Positions 24,135 to 32,060 of a stretch of DNA of 64,000 nucleotides are shown here, piece after piece. Position 1 is the stretch's first letter. Each line of letters opens with the position of its first letter. Location of the stretch: positions 2,576,035 through 2,640,034 of the forward strand of contig NZ_AP018933.1 of assembly GCF_003610015.1 (NCBI RefSeq). The letters are read 5' to 3'. The notes beneath the pieces were generated by a model that was not told where the DNA came from, searched no databases, and worked only from the letters and a program-made list of their open reading frames with translations. This stretch comes from Zymobacter palmae (lineage in GTDB: Bacteria; Pseudomonadota; Gammaproteobacteria; Pseudomonadales; Halomonadaceae). The position numbers and the translations under genes are program-made.

Positions 24135-25894
24135 GACGCGCGTCGCACGGCCAGAGACACCGTGAAGATGCCCCATTCGTCGATCAGCTGGGCGCACTTC
24201 TCGAAGCCCGCTTCCTCAACCAGTGCATCCATTTCACCCTGCGAGCGCACACGCATTACCCACGGTTGCCCGTCACGATGGCTGGTCAGCGACCATGCAA
24301 TGGTCTTCAGCTGAGGGTGCCACGGCTGACCGGTGTAGACCAACAGACCGCCTTCAGGGATGGCATCGGCCAATCCAGCCAGCGACGCACGGATAAGATC
24401 GTTGTCGGGGAAGAGCTCATACAGACCGGACACAATGCCCAGCGTCGGCTGCGGGGCCAGTGACGACAGCGATGCGCGCTCGAAGGCATTACCCTGCTCG
24501 AAATGCGCCACTGCGGCCAGCCCACGCTCTGCAATCAGTGCCTGCCCTTTCTGCACGTTCAACGCGCTGTAGTCGCGCAGAAGAATATCTTCAACGCCCT
24601 CGACCTGCTGCAACGCATCCAGTACATAGCGCCCGTGACCGGCGGCGATATCGACGACGCGCACCGGCATGTCGTTGGCCTGCAAGCGCGCAACGGCCTC
24701 TTGGATCAGCTGCTGTAGGTGCACCTTACGCTGACGAATGCCCTTCCAGCCGACGCTGTCCAGATAGCCACGGTCGATCAGACGCCCCAGCGCATTGCGA
24801 CCACGCGCGTCGTTTTGATAGACATAATCCAGCGTACTGCCCGAATCAAAGCCGGTATCGAACCCCAATCGCACCCCATCCGACTGTGTCCCGAGCGCCT
24901 TCATGCCATAGCGCAGTGCACGGTAGGCCAGATCCTCTGCTGAAAACGGCACTGGGCCAGCGGCCAGCGTGCGCCATGTGTCCGCGCTTGGGCTCCAGCG
25001 GTCTTCATGCTGATAGTCGATACGTTGCGGCGCCATCGCATACAGCGTCGTAATGAAATCACGCATTTTGTCGATCGCCAGATGGCGGTCTTTCTCACCG
25101 AGCGTGTCGTGATAGAACCCTGGCAGTACGTGCATTTCCTTCACCGGGCTGCGCAGCCCATCGAAGAAGTCGATCTGAGGCTGGCGATGCACGACATAGT
25201 CGCTGCCGGATACCAGCATCTGCGTCGGCAACGTGATCGCCGAGGCATCACTGACAATACGTTCTGCCGTTTGATACAGCGCCAGCAGGATGTTGACGGA
25301 AATAGCACGGGTGATCAGCGGATCGCTGTTGAAACTGGCGATGCGTTCGGGGTCATGGGTGAGGTACTTGCCCTTAACGTAGGAATTAACGAAGAACAGC
25401 CCGCGCCAGCGCTGCATCAGCGCCAGCCCTGTGCGGGCGAACGGCACGTACAGCTTGACCTTGAATGCGGGCGAGGCCAGCACCAGTCCGCGAATCTTAG
25501 GCGCATAGTCGTGTGCCCATGCGGCGACCAACACCGCCCCCACGCTCTGCGCTACGACGGTGACGTCTTCCAGCGCGACACCGCTGTCCTGCGCGGCAAA
25601 GCGCACAAACTCATCAACATCACGAATGGAGCGCCCCAGCGAGGGGCTGTGACCACGTTCGCCGGGGGAGCGACCGTGACCACGGGCATCCCACGCATAG
25701 AACGCCGCCTCCGGCAGCTGCAGTTCATCGACGATATGCTGCAAGCGTCCAGAGTGCTCATGACCACGGTGGAACATGACGATCACCTTGCGGGGTGTCG
25801 TGCCCTGCTCGGCAGGCCAGTGGCGGTAGAACAGCGCGGTATGATCGCTGGTGCTAAACGTGCCCTCAATGGGCATGCGAGTGGTTTCGGTCAT
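24131..25894 (-). CDS. ynbC: YnbC-like alpha/beta hydrolase-methyltransferase fusion
   Basis: This protein has 587 residues, against 585 in E. coli YnbC. The first ~300 residues are an alpha/beta hydrolase of the monoacylglycerol-lipase type: RGHEHSGRL, the nucleophile elbow in VVAQSVGAVLVAAW, the Asp region VSGSDYVVHR, and a late His in LPGFYHDTLGEKDR. The second half is a class I SAM-dependent methyltransferase with VRVVDIAAGHGRYVLDAL as the SAM-binding loop. The fusion suggests hydrolysis and methylation on a lipid or lipid-derived substrate. It lies between ynbA and ynbD in one operon. The family's reaction is not established experimentally as far as known here. Confidence 0.9.
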   Translation of the reverse strand: MTETTRMPIEGTFSTSDHTALFYRHWPAEQGTTPRKVIVMFHRGHEHSGRLQHIVDELQLPEAAFYAWDARGHGRSPGERGHSPSLGRSIRDVDEFVRFAAQDSGVALEDVTVVAQSVGAVLVAAWAHDYAPKIRGLVLASPAFKVKLYVPFARTGLALMQRWRGLFFVNSYVKGKYLTHDPERIASFNSDPLITRAISVNILLALYQTAERIVSDASAITLPTQMLVSGSDYVVHRQPQIDFFDGLRSPVKEMHVLPGFYHDTLGEKDRHLAIDKMRDFITTLYAMAPQRIDYQHEDRWSPSADTWRTLAAGPVPFSAEDLAYRALRYGMKALGTQSDGVRLGFDTGFDSGSTLDYVYQNDARGRNALGRLIDRGYLDSVGWKGIRQRKVHLQQLIQEAVARLQANDMPVRVVDIAAGHGRYVLDALQQVEGVEDILLRDYSALNVQKGQALIAERGLAAVAHFEQGNAFERASLSSLAPQPTLGIVSGLYELFPDNDLIRASLAGLADAIPEGGLLVYTGQPWHPQLKTIAWSLTSHRDGQPWVMRVRSQGEMDALVEEAGFEKCAQLIDEWGIFTVSLAVRRAS

Positions 25895-26016
25895 CTTGAA
25901 TTTTCCCTGCCAAAATAATCATCTGCGCTATAGGCGCTTTGTTGTAAAGGGCGGTGAAGCCCCTTTCGTCGGCGGTTTCCGTTCATGTCTTTGACCACGG
26001 AACCGCTGCAATGGTG

Positions 26017-26613
26017 TCACTCGGCCGCCAGTGCAGCACGGCAACGGTTAACAACCGTCCAGCCCAGCAGAATGCACACCACACACCAGACGATATTGTT
26101 GTACGCCAGCAGCGACGGCCAGAGCGCTATGCATAACCCCCATGCGCCGAAGATCAGCGCGCGGTCGCTCTTACCGCAAGGACCGGCATAGTTGCGCTTG
26201 CCGATCTGAGTCTGTACCAGAATGCCGCTGAACTCGGTCAAAATGGCCAGAATCACCATCAGCACGACCAGCATGCCCGAACTGAAAGGCAGCAGCGCAA
26301 ACGGCAGGTACAGTGCGGCATCGGAAATCACATCGCCCAGCTCGTTCAGCAGCGCTCCTAACCGGCTCTGCTGATTGAATTCACGCGCCAGCATGCCGTC
26401 AATGGCATTGAGCGCCATGCGAACAAACAGAAAAACGGGCAGTGCAATCAAAAAGACAGGCGACGGGCTGAGCGCAAACGCCACCCCAGCAATGACCGAC
26501 ATCACCAGTGCCAGCAGTGTGACCTGATTGGCGGTGACACCGCGGGCATGCAAACACCGCAGTAGTGGTCGCAGCAGCGCCTGAAAGCGCGGTTTTATAT
26601 CATAGAGCGTCAT
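26017..26613 (-). CDS. ynbA: YnbA-like CDP-alcohol phosphatidyltransferase
   Basis: This 198-residue inner-membrane enzyme aligns with E. coli YnbA from MTLYDIKPRF to the C-terminus. The CDP-alcohol phosphatidyltransferase signature D-x2-D-G-x2-A-R-x8-G-x3-D-x3-D is present: NAIDGMLAREFNQQSRLGALL then NELGDVISDAALYLP. The enzyme would transfer a phosphatidyl group from CDP-diacylglycerol to an unidentified alcohol. The start at 26613 has AGGGGGAA about 6 nt upstream and matches the family N-terminus; the reading frame extends 67 codons further without support. It is the first gene of the ynbA-C-D unit. The E. coli operon has ynbB (CDP-diglyceride synthase-like) next to it; that gene is absent here. 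Confidence 0.92.
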   Translation of the reverse strand: MTLYDIKPRFQALLRPLLRCLHARGVTANQVTLLALVMSVIAGVAFALSPSPVFLIALPVFLFVRMALNAIDGMLAREFNQQSRLGALLNELGDVISDAALYLPFALLPFSSGMLVVLMVILAILTEFSGILVQTQIGKRNYAGPCGKSDRALIFGAWGLCIALWPSLLAYNNIVWCVVCILLGWTVVNRCRAALAAE

Positions 26614-26883
26614 GAGTGTTCCCCCTGATGAATGACATGAATGATGACGCAGGATGGCGAAGCCCTTGTCAGGCCAGCGCCGGAGACAATGCAGGTTCAG
26701 CATGCGTAAGAGGAAAAGTGGCCGCTTCCCACACGCACAATCGGTGCAGAACGTCAGGCACGATACAACCGGAACTCCCATCAACATGCATCGAAATGCG
26801 TTCAGGCTCGCCATTATGGCGACGTCGAACGAAAGGCCTTACTCGCTATGGCGCACCGTCTATCATGCGTGGGCGCTCAGCGA

Positions 26884-26930
26884 TAAATAAAATCGACGGC
26901 CAGAGGCTACAGACCGGTATATGGCCGTCG
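26884..26930 (-). terminator. Terminator of the TM2-domain gene
   Basis: On the minus strand CGACGGCCA pairs perfectly with TGGCCGTCG across a 19-nt loop and is followed by ATTTTATTT. It lies 70 bp past the stop of the TM2 gene. The remainder of 26614-27000 shows no gene. Confidence 0.75.
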
Positions 26931-27000
26931 GTGACAGGCTTGGAGGAGCCTTGACGCTGGCTCTTCTTTCCTTATCGCGCAAATGCAGCGTGCGGCGACC

Positions 27001-27321
27001 TCAATTCCAGATGGGGCGTCGATCGCAGCACAGCGTAATCAGGTCGATCAACCACGCAATCGGGCACATCAACAGTGGTGCCAGAATAAGCAGTCCGGCC
27101 GTCCATGCCAGTAGGTTGCCAATAAGGATGGCTACACCAACACCGATATCGCCGCAGATAAAACGGTGAATGCCGAGCGGCCACAGGAAAACACACAGTA
27201 AGATACAGACCGCCTTAGATGTCTTGTTTTGATGAAGGGCGGGAGTAAAAACGTAGCCGCACCTCGGGCAACTCTGTGCATTGTCGGCCAATTCGGCGGC
27301 ACAGCTTTGACAGTATTTCAT
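27001..27321 (-). CDS. Zinc-ribbon TM2-domain membrane protein
   Basis: This 106-residue protein starts with a zinc ribbon (CQSC near residue 4, CPRC near residue 18). It is followed by a TM2 domain: AVCILLCVFLWPLGIHRF, a short G-D turn (CGDIGVGVAILIGN), then a second pair of hydrophobic stretches ending LIDLITLC. The TM2 family is widespread and its role is undefined. AAGGGGAT lies 5 nt before the ATG. The architecture resembles the other zinc-ribbon membrane protein in the window at 21491, but the sequences differ. Confidence 0.85.
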   Translation of the reverse strand: MKYCQSCAAELADNAQSCPRCGYVFTPALHQNKTSKAVCILLCVFLWPLGIHRFICGDIGVGVAILIGNLLAWTAGLLILAPLLMCPIAWLIDLITLCCDRRPIWN

Positions 27322-27487
27322 AGGATCCCCTTGCAGGCTGATGGCAGCGCTAACGGTTGATTTCTAATCTCAAAAACAGAGGTGACATCCCCGTGTCAGG
27401 CCGCCGAATATACCATAACGCCCGGTAAAGCCGTGAGCGCTGCATTGCCTAGCCCATTGCTGCCGATACCCCATCAATTGGGAGTCA

Positions 27488-27616
27488 CTAAGCGCGTGTT
27501 TCATAACCTTAATGTCTCTGTCATTGAGGGGATTTTAAGTCACAAAAGCGCAGCAGAAACCATTTGTTCCAGCAAGAAAAAAAAGCAATCACTCAGGTTG
27601 TGAAACGGTCTCTAAG
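27488..27616. mobile_element. MITE-like element, copy 1
   Basis: This 129-bp sequence is bounded by CTAAG on both sides, with imperfect inverted ends: GCGTGTTTCATAACC on the left and GGTTGTGAAACGGTCT on the right. It is clearly related, in reverse orientation, to the element at 29854: both share an interior TGTCATTGA.GGGA block followed by CACAAAA and GAAACC. It is non-coding. The ends recall small IS elements of the IS5 group, which is a guess. The rest of 27322-27906 shows no gene. Confidence 0.6.
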
Positions 27617-27906
27617 CAGCGCAGTACTTGATTTCACCCCCCTCACCCTCATATAAAGTCATTATCACCACACCGCCTATCCACTCGGTATATCACCGCT
27701 ATCTCACCACCCACAGCATTATTGCAATAGCAATACAGCCATCGTCATACGCTTATCGTCGCCAAGTGCCGATACGACGCAATCGAACATCAGCCCATGG
27801 CATACTCCCCCAAACAGAAGTTGGCTCGGCCAACACGCGGGACAATGTTCTCGGCAAGGAAAGCTTTGGTACACTCCTGCTCCTCACAATATCAAGGCGA
27901 TAATAA

Positions 27907-28491
27907 ATGAAGACCATACTGTCATGGTGTGTAGGGATCGTGGTGCTGATTGCACTGCTGGGGGCAACGCTGATCTGCGTCGTAGGCATGCGCAACGATG
28001 TGCAGCCCAGTGACGTGGCGATCGTTCTAGGATCGAAGGTCGAGGATGACGGCACGCCATCCGTTCACCTGCGCATTCGTCTGGACCGCACCGTAGAACT
28101 GTACAACGCGGGCATGGTGCCGATGATTATTGTCAGCGGTGGACCGGGCGTACCTGCGCACCCCGAGCCGATCGTCATGCGTGACTACCTAGTCGCTCAG
28201 GGTGTGCCTGCCTCGGCCATCGTGCTCGACAATACCGGCATCAATACAGCAGCTACGGCACGCAACGCGGTGCCACTCATGGCGGAACATGGCTTCCACA
28301 GCGTGATCGTAGTCAGCGAGTATTTCCACGTTCCGCGTACGCGACTGGCCTTCGCCCAGCAGGGTATCCACGACGTGCACTACGCACGCGCTGGCTATCC
28401 ACTGCCGCGTGATTTGCTGGCCATCGCCCGCGAAACCGTTGGGCTGCCGCTGTACTGGCTGGGCATGCGCCAGTCGGATACGGCGGAATGA
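27907..28491 (+). CDS. DUF218/YdcF-SanA-type envelope protein
   Basis: This 194-residue protein has one N-terminal membrane anchor (ILSWCVGIVVLIALLGATLI) and then a DUF218 domain: DVAIVLGSKVEDDG, IIVSGGPG, VLDNTGINTAATARNA and VVSEYFHVPRTRLAF. SanA and YdcF relatives affect envelope barrier function and bind nucleotides or SAM; the exact reaction is unresolved. The anchor puts the domain on the periplasmic side or at the membrane surface. The gene is followed after 60 bp by a DUF1232 gene on the same strand and may be co-transcribed with it. Confidence 0.85.
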   Translation: MKTILSWCVGIVVLIALLGATLICVVGMRNDVQPSDVAIVLGSKVEDDGTPSVHLRIRLDRTVELYNAGMVPMIIVSGGPGVPAHPEPIVMRDYLVAQGVPASAIVLDNTGINTAATARNAVPLMAEHGFHSVIVVSEYFHVPRTRLAFAQQGIHDVHYARAGYPLPRDLLAIARETVGLPLYWLGMRQSDTAE

Positions 28492-28551
28492 CCGCACGGG
28501 AGATAGCGTTCTCTCGACGGTAGCATCTTTACTATTCATGGAGCACATACG

Positions 28552-28908
28552 ATGTCGCACCAGGAAAACGACGCTGACCGCTATCGTCAGCACTACAGCG
28601 AAGAAGGGTTCTGGAAAAAGCTGGCCAGCTCATCGCGCAAGGCCGGACGCAAGGCACTGAATCCAGCGCTGCGCATGTACTATTCGGCACGCGATCCATC
28701 GACCCCACGGTGGGCAAAGACGACGCTGTACGGCGCACTGGGCTACTTCATTTCGCCTATCGACGCTATCCCCGACCTGACGCCGGTGCTCGGCTACACC
28801 GATGACATCGGTGTTATGGCGGCAGCGACGGCTGTCGTGGCTGTTCATATCACCAAAGAACACATCAAGAAGGCCGAAGAACAGGTTGAGCGCTGGCTCG
28901 GCAAATAG
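28552..28908 (+). CDS. DUF1232 (YkvA-family) protein
   Basis: This 118-residue protein carries the DUF1232 motif RWAKTTLYGALGYFISPID followed by AIPDLTPVLGYTDDIGV, which forms two hydrophobic helices around the conserved P-D and D-D pairs. The N-terminal 45 residues are charged and helical, and the C-terminus is a Lys/Glu-rich helix. The family function is unknown; many members are small membrane-associated proteins. GGAGCA precedes the ATG by about 6 nt. Confidence 0.88.
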   Translation: MSHQENDADRYRQHYSEEGFWKKLASSSRKAGRKALNPALRMYYSARDPSTPRWAKTTLYGALGYFISPIDAIPDLTPVLGYTDDIGVMAAATAVVAVHITKEHIKKAEEQVERWLGK

Positions 28909-29148
28909 GCCAGCGGGATACCTACGACAAGGACGTCGTATCCCCGCGATGGTGGCGACATCACTGAGCATCAGGTCAGTGGCTACACGCCATGCCTTTT
29001 TATTAGACCTATAAAACAAGGCACTAGTAAGGCACGTCTCTTCCGGCAGGTGACATTGCGTTCACGGCCATGCACCATCCTGCGCGTTACTAAAAAGGTA
29101 ACTTATCAGACAGCATTCGCTGCCTGAACCACGGATGGATACAGCGAC

Positions 29149-29841
29149 ATGGATGTAACGGAAGTAGTGCACTGGGGACGTGATCTGGACGAATACTGCC
29201 AGATGTTCGCATTGACGGATCAGGACCTCGACAAGCGTATTCTGGGCTGCAGCGATGGCCCTGCCTGTTTCAATGCCGAAATGACCCGTCAAAAACGCAG
29301 CGTGGTTTCTTTCGACCCACTTTACGGCCTGCCCCTTGCGCATATCGAAGAACGCGTCCGACACGGTGCGGAGTTCGGTCGGTCGTATTCGAGCGCCCAT
29401 CGTCACGATCTATTCCGCTGGGGCACTCAAGGGTATACCAATGTCGACGATGTTGCTGACCGCCATGAGGCCGCCATGTCCTTGTTCTTGGACGATTTCC
29501 GGACAGAAGGCGAAGGTCAACGCTACGTGGCGGGCGGTCTTCCAGAATTACCTTTTGCCGATGACAGTTTCGATCTGGCGCTATGCGGGCACTACCTCTT
29601 TCTATATAGCCACCTGCTGTCACTGCGCTACCACCTCGACAGCATTCATCAGCTATTGCGCGTAGCGCGCGAGGTGCGTATTCACCCGCTGATCGACTTG
29701 ACGCCAGCACGTTCGCCTTATGTGGAACCGGTCATCAACGCGCTGCGCGCAGAAGGACACCACATCAGCTTACTGGATCTCGGCCGCTACGAACGTCTTG
29801 CCAACGGCGGCAACGTAACGCTGCAAATTTGCCGCCGGTAG
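29149..29841 (+). CDS. SAM-dependent methyltransferase-like protein
   Basis: This 230-residue protein looks like a class I methyltransferase relative. ILGCSDGPACFNAEM fits the glycine-rich SAM loop, VVSFDPLYGL the acidic end of strand 2, and LPFADDSFDLALCGHYLFLY the motif IV region with a downstream catalytic-site helix. The loop reads GCSDG rather than the usual GxGxG. No substrate can be named. The ribosome site is weak, but the frame, length and motifs are consistent. A MITE-like element begins 12 bp after its stop codon. Confidence 0.8.
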   Translation: MDVTEVVHWGRDLDEYCQMFALTDQDLDKRILGCSDGPACFNAEMTRQKRSVVSFDPLYGLPLAHIEERVRHGAEFGRSYSSAHRHDLFRWGTQGYTNVDDVADRHEAAMSLFLDDFRTEGEGQRYVAGGLPELPFADDSFDLALCGHYLFLYSHLLSLRYHLDSIHQLLRVAREVRIHPLIDLTPARSPYVEPVINALRAEGHHISLLDLGRYERLANGGNVTLQICRR

Positions 29842-29853
29842 CCGACCGAGGGA

Positions 29854-29981
29854 CTTAGAGACTGTTTCATAACCGTATCGATGGATTCTACCCTTTCTAA
29901 AATAGCCGGTTTCTCGCGCAATTTTGTGGTTTGACGTCCCGTCAATGACATGGGTATTGGGGTTATGAAACACGCTCTTAG
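29854..29981. mobile_element. MITE-like element, copy 2, between convergent genes
   Basis: This 128-bp element is flanked by CTTAG on both sides, with inverted ends AGACTGTTTCATAACC and GGTTATGAAACACGCT (14 of 16 match). It is the reverse-orientation relative of the element at 27488. Its right boundary contains the TAA stop of the HPP gene (29978-29980), so insertion either spared or rebuilt that stop. It has no reading frame of note. Confidence 0.68.
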
Positions 29982-30499
29982 TACCAGTAAACCGGCCAGC
30001 GTACAGGGTGGCGGCGCAGGCGATGCAGCAGCCAAGCAATCATGACGAGAATGATCGCACCGGCCAGCACGGGGGTGACCAGAAACGTCCAGCTGTGCAT
30101 GCCCGCCAGTGTAATCATTAAGGGGTTGCCTCCCGCGGGAGGATGCACCACACGCAGTGCCTGCATCGCAGCAATGCCTAGCCCCGTCGCCAACGCACAG
30201 ACCCATAGGCTATCACCGAGCAGGTTTATCGCCGCCAGCCCAATGAATGTGGTCAGCACGTGGCCACCGATCACATTGCGCGGCTGAGCCAACGGCGCAT
30301 TGTGCGCAGCGAACAGCAATACGCACGATGCCCCGAACGATGCGATCAGCAGCGGCACGCTCGACTGCAGCGCAAGCCATGCCAGCACACCGATACCCAG
30401 CGTACCCCCGAGGAATCCCAGCAGAATGTCACGCCACTCCGGGCGGGCCGGCGCCGCAGAGCGCCATCGAGATCGAGGTTGAGAAGACACGCGCACCAC
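29978..30499 (-). CDS. HPP family membrane protein
   Basis: This 173-residue inner-membrane protein has five to six hydrophobic segments and the defining motif RVVHPPAGGNPL, where the family takes its name. RDILLGFLGGTLGIGVLAWLA and IASFGASCVLLFAAHNAPLAQPRNVIGGH are typical conserved stretches. Some HPP proteins have been linked to nitrite transport; the function here is open. It is transcribed divergently from a TetR gene with a palindromic operator in the 82-bp gap, so repression by that regulator is likely. Confidence 0.9.
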   Translation of the reverse strand: MVRVSSQPRSRWRSAAPARPEWRDILLGFLGGTLGIGVLAWLALQSSVPLLIASFGASCVLLFAAHNAPLAQPRNVIGGHVLTTFIGLAAINLLGDSLWVCALATGLGIAAMQALRVVHPPAGGNPLMITLAGMHSWTFLVTPVLAGAIILVMIAWLLHRLRRHPVRWPVYWY

Positions 30500-30509
30500 T
30501 CCATGATAA

Positions 30510-30529
30510 TGTACAGACAGGTCTGTACA
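30510..30529. promoter_or_regulatory. Palindromic operator between HPP and TetR genes
   Basis: TGTACAGACAGGTCTGTACA has two perfect 9-bp arms around a 2-bp centre. It lies 10 bp upstream of the HPP start and 52 bp upstream of the tetR start. Both size and position are typical for a TetR-family dimer or pair of dimers. Confidence 0.85.
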
Positions 30530-30581
30530 CTACGCCACCGAACTACGGCTGTAAACCCCATGCCAATGCCAAGGAGCTTTT

Positions 30582-31139
30582 ATGAGCAAACGGACGGATA
30601 TCTTGGAAACAGCCTTGGCACTCTTCAATGCCAACGGCTATATCGCTGTCGGTGTCGATCGCATCCGCGACGATGCGGGTGCCTCCAAAATGACGTTATA
30701 CAAGCATTTTCCCAGCAAGGACGTGCTGATTCAGGAGGTACTGGCACTGCGCCATGAGCAATTGGCCGACGCCATCACGCGCGCCGTTGCGGCCGCTTCC
30801 AAGCCCGAAGAACGGCTGCGCTGCCTGTTCGAGTGGCACCGCCAGTGGTTCAAACAGCCGGATTTTCATGGTTGCATGTTCATCAAAGCACTGGATGAAC
30901 ACCCCAACCATGCCGCCATCATTGATGCGGTGCGCCGACACAAACAGTGGCTGACGCAGCTCATCGCAACCTTGCTGACAGAAACGGACGCAGCCGACAC
31001 CGAGCAGTGGGCCGCAGCACTCTGCATGCAACTGGACGGCGCGATCGTTCATGCCGCCATGTTCGACGACCCGGCAGCTGCCGACCGCGCTTGGCAGATG
31101 GCCTGCCGTGTACTCGGATGCCTCAAGGAGAACGGCTAG
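30582..31139 (+). CDS. TetR/AcrR-family transcriptional regulator
   Basis: This 185-residue repressor has the N-terminal helix-turn-helix (ILETALALFNANGYIAVGVD, then AGASKMTLYKHFPSKDVLI) that defines the family. The C-terminal ligand and dimer domain includes FHGCMFIKALDEHP, a C-terminal pattern seen in YcdC/AcrR-like members. AAGGAG lies 5 nt before the ATG. The gene is divergent from the HPP gene, with one strong palindrome between them, so it probably represses itself and HPP. The ligand is unknown. Confidence 0.92.
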   Translation: MSKRTDILETALALFNANGYIAVGVDRIRDDAGASKMTLYKHFPSKDVLIQEVLALRHEQLADAITRAVAAASKPEERLRCLFEWHRQWFKQPDFHGCMFIKALDEHPNHAAIIDAVRRHKQWLTQLIATLLTETDAADTEQWAAALCMQLDGAIVHAAMFDDPAAADRAWQMACRVLGCLKENG

Positions 31140-31175
31140 GGCATCTCCTTCGCTATGGCAGATTAAACAGCAGCA

Positions 31176-31784
31176 TTACTGCGCGCCTACATCACCATCA
31201 GAGGCCGGCGCCTTTGCATGCCGTGGCCGCGTCTGCCAGTGCTCAACTATCGCGCAGGCTTCCGCATATAGCGTTGGGTCGCCTTCCTTGAGCCCCGGCA
31301 AGCTTATGGCCATTTCATCCATGAAGATGCGGGCGAACCCTTTGCCATAACGACGAATCGTGATGCTGTTGTCGATAAGATCGGCCAACTTGACGGTCTT
31401 GCAGGCGGGCGACTGCTGGGCCGAGTGTGCGTGGTCGATCGCCTTACGCACCTTGCGGTTGCCATCTTCCAACCGCGAGACATCGGTCAGCCCCGCTACC
31501 AGAACGGCAACGTCATCTCCGAACTCCCGCTGAATCTCTTCAATGGTGACGGCAGTATCTTCAACCACATCGTGCAACCAGGCGGCCGCTATCATGTCAG
31601 GCGTATGCGGCACGCTGGCAACCCGCTCGGCAACGCGCTGTGGGTGCACGATATAAGGGTCGTCGGTGTACTTGCGCCGCTGGTCGATAGCGGCATGGGC
31701 TGCGGTGGCAAAGGTGCGTGCACGCTCAATGAGCCATTGCCCAGCATCAAGCGGCGTCATCACGACGGTCGTCGGCTCAGTCAT
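31176..31784 (-). CDS. HD-domain hydrolase of the SpoT/MESH1 type
   Basis: This 202-residue protein matches the hydrolase half of RelA/SpoT proteins. QRRKYTDDPYIVHPQRVAE supplies the first metal-binding His region, MIAAAWLHDVVEDTAVT the HD pair, and TVKLADLIDNSI the late Asp. Small alarmone hydrolases of this type remove pyrophosphate from (p)ppGpp, but many relatives are untested, so the substrate is an inference. AAGGATAGG precedes the start. It lies just beyond the end of the tail cluster on the same strand, separated by about 220 bp and a strong terminator, so it is probably not part of it. Confidence 0.82.
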   Translation of the reverse strand: MTEPTTVVMTPLDAGQWLIERARTFATAAHAAIDQRRKYTDDPYIVHPQRVAERVASVPHTPDMIAAAWLHDVVEDTAVTIEEIQREFGDDVAVLVAGLTDVSRLEDGNRKVRKAIDHAHSAQQSPACKTVKLADLIDNSITIRRYGKGFARIFMDEMAISLPGLKEGDPTLYAEACAIVEHWQTRPRHAKAPASDGDVGAQ

Positions 31785-32001
31785 ACGGCCTATCCTTCCT
31801 TTTGTTCTGGCGGCAACGTCTGCCGCTGGTCATCTCGCTCTTACGTTACCCCACACCAAGCGCGCAATGCATCAGTGCGGCTACTTCTCTGATATAAAAG
31901 TGGTGTTGCCTTGCACCGCTTCTTTTAACGGCATGCAGGTGGCAGTGCATCATGACAGGAAAACGCTCCAGCACGGGCAGATAGCAAGCGCCCGAAACGA
32001 C

Positions 32002-32028
32002 AAAAAGCCCCCGCCACAAAGGCGGGGG
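32002..32028 (-). terminator. Terminator closing the tailocin operon
   Basis: On the minus strand CCCCCGCC, loop TTTGT, GGCGGGGG is followed by CTTTTTG. It lies 33 bp past the stop of gene D and ends the long tail transcription unit. Confidence 0.92.
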
Positions 32029-32060
32029 AGAACGTGTCGATGCACAGCGCCATCGCGGGG

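Noticed and set aside
31176-31784. HD hydrolase as part of the tailocin operon
   Set aside because: A strong terminator and about 220 bp separate it from the last tail gene, and it has its own ribosome site.
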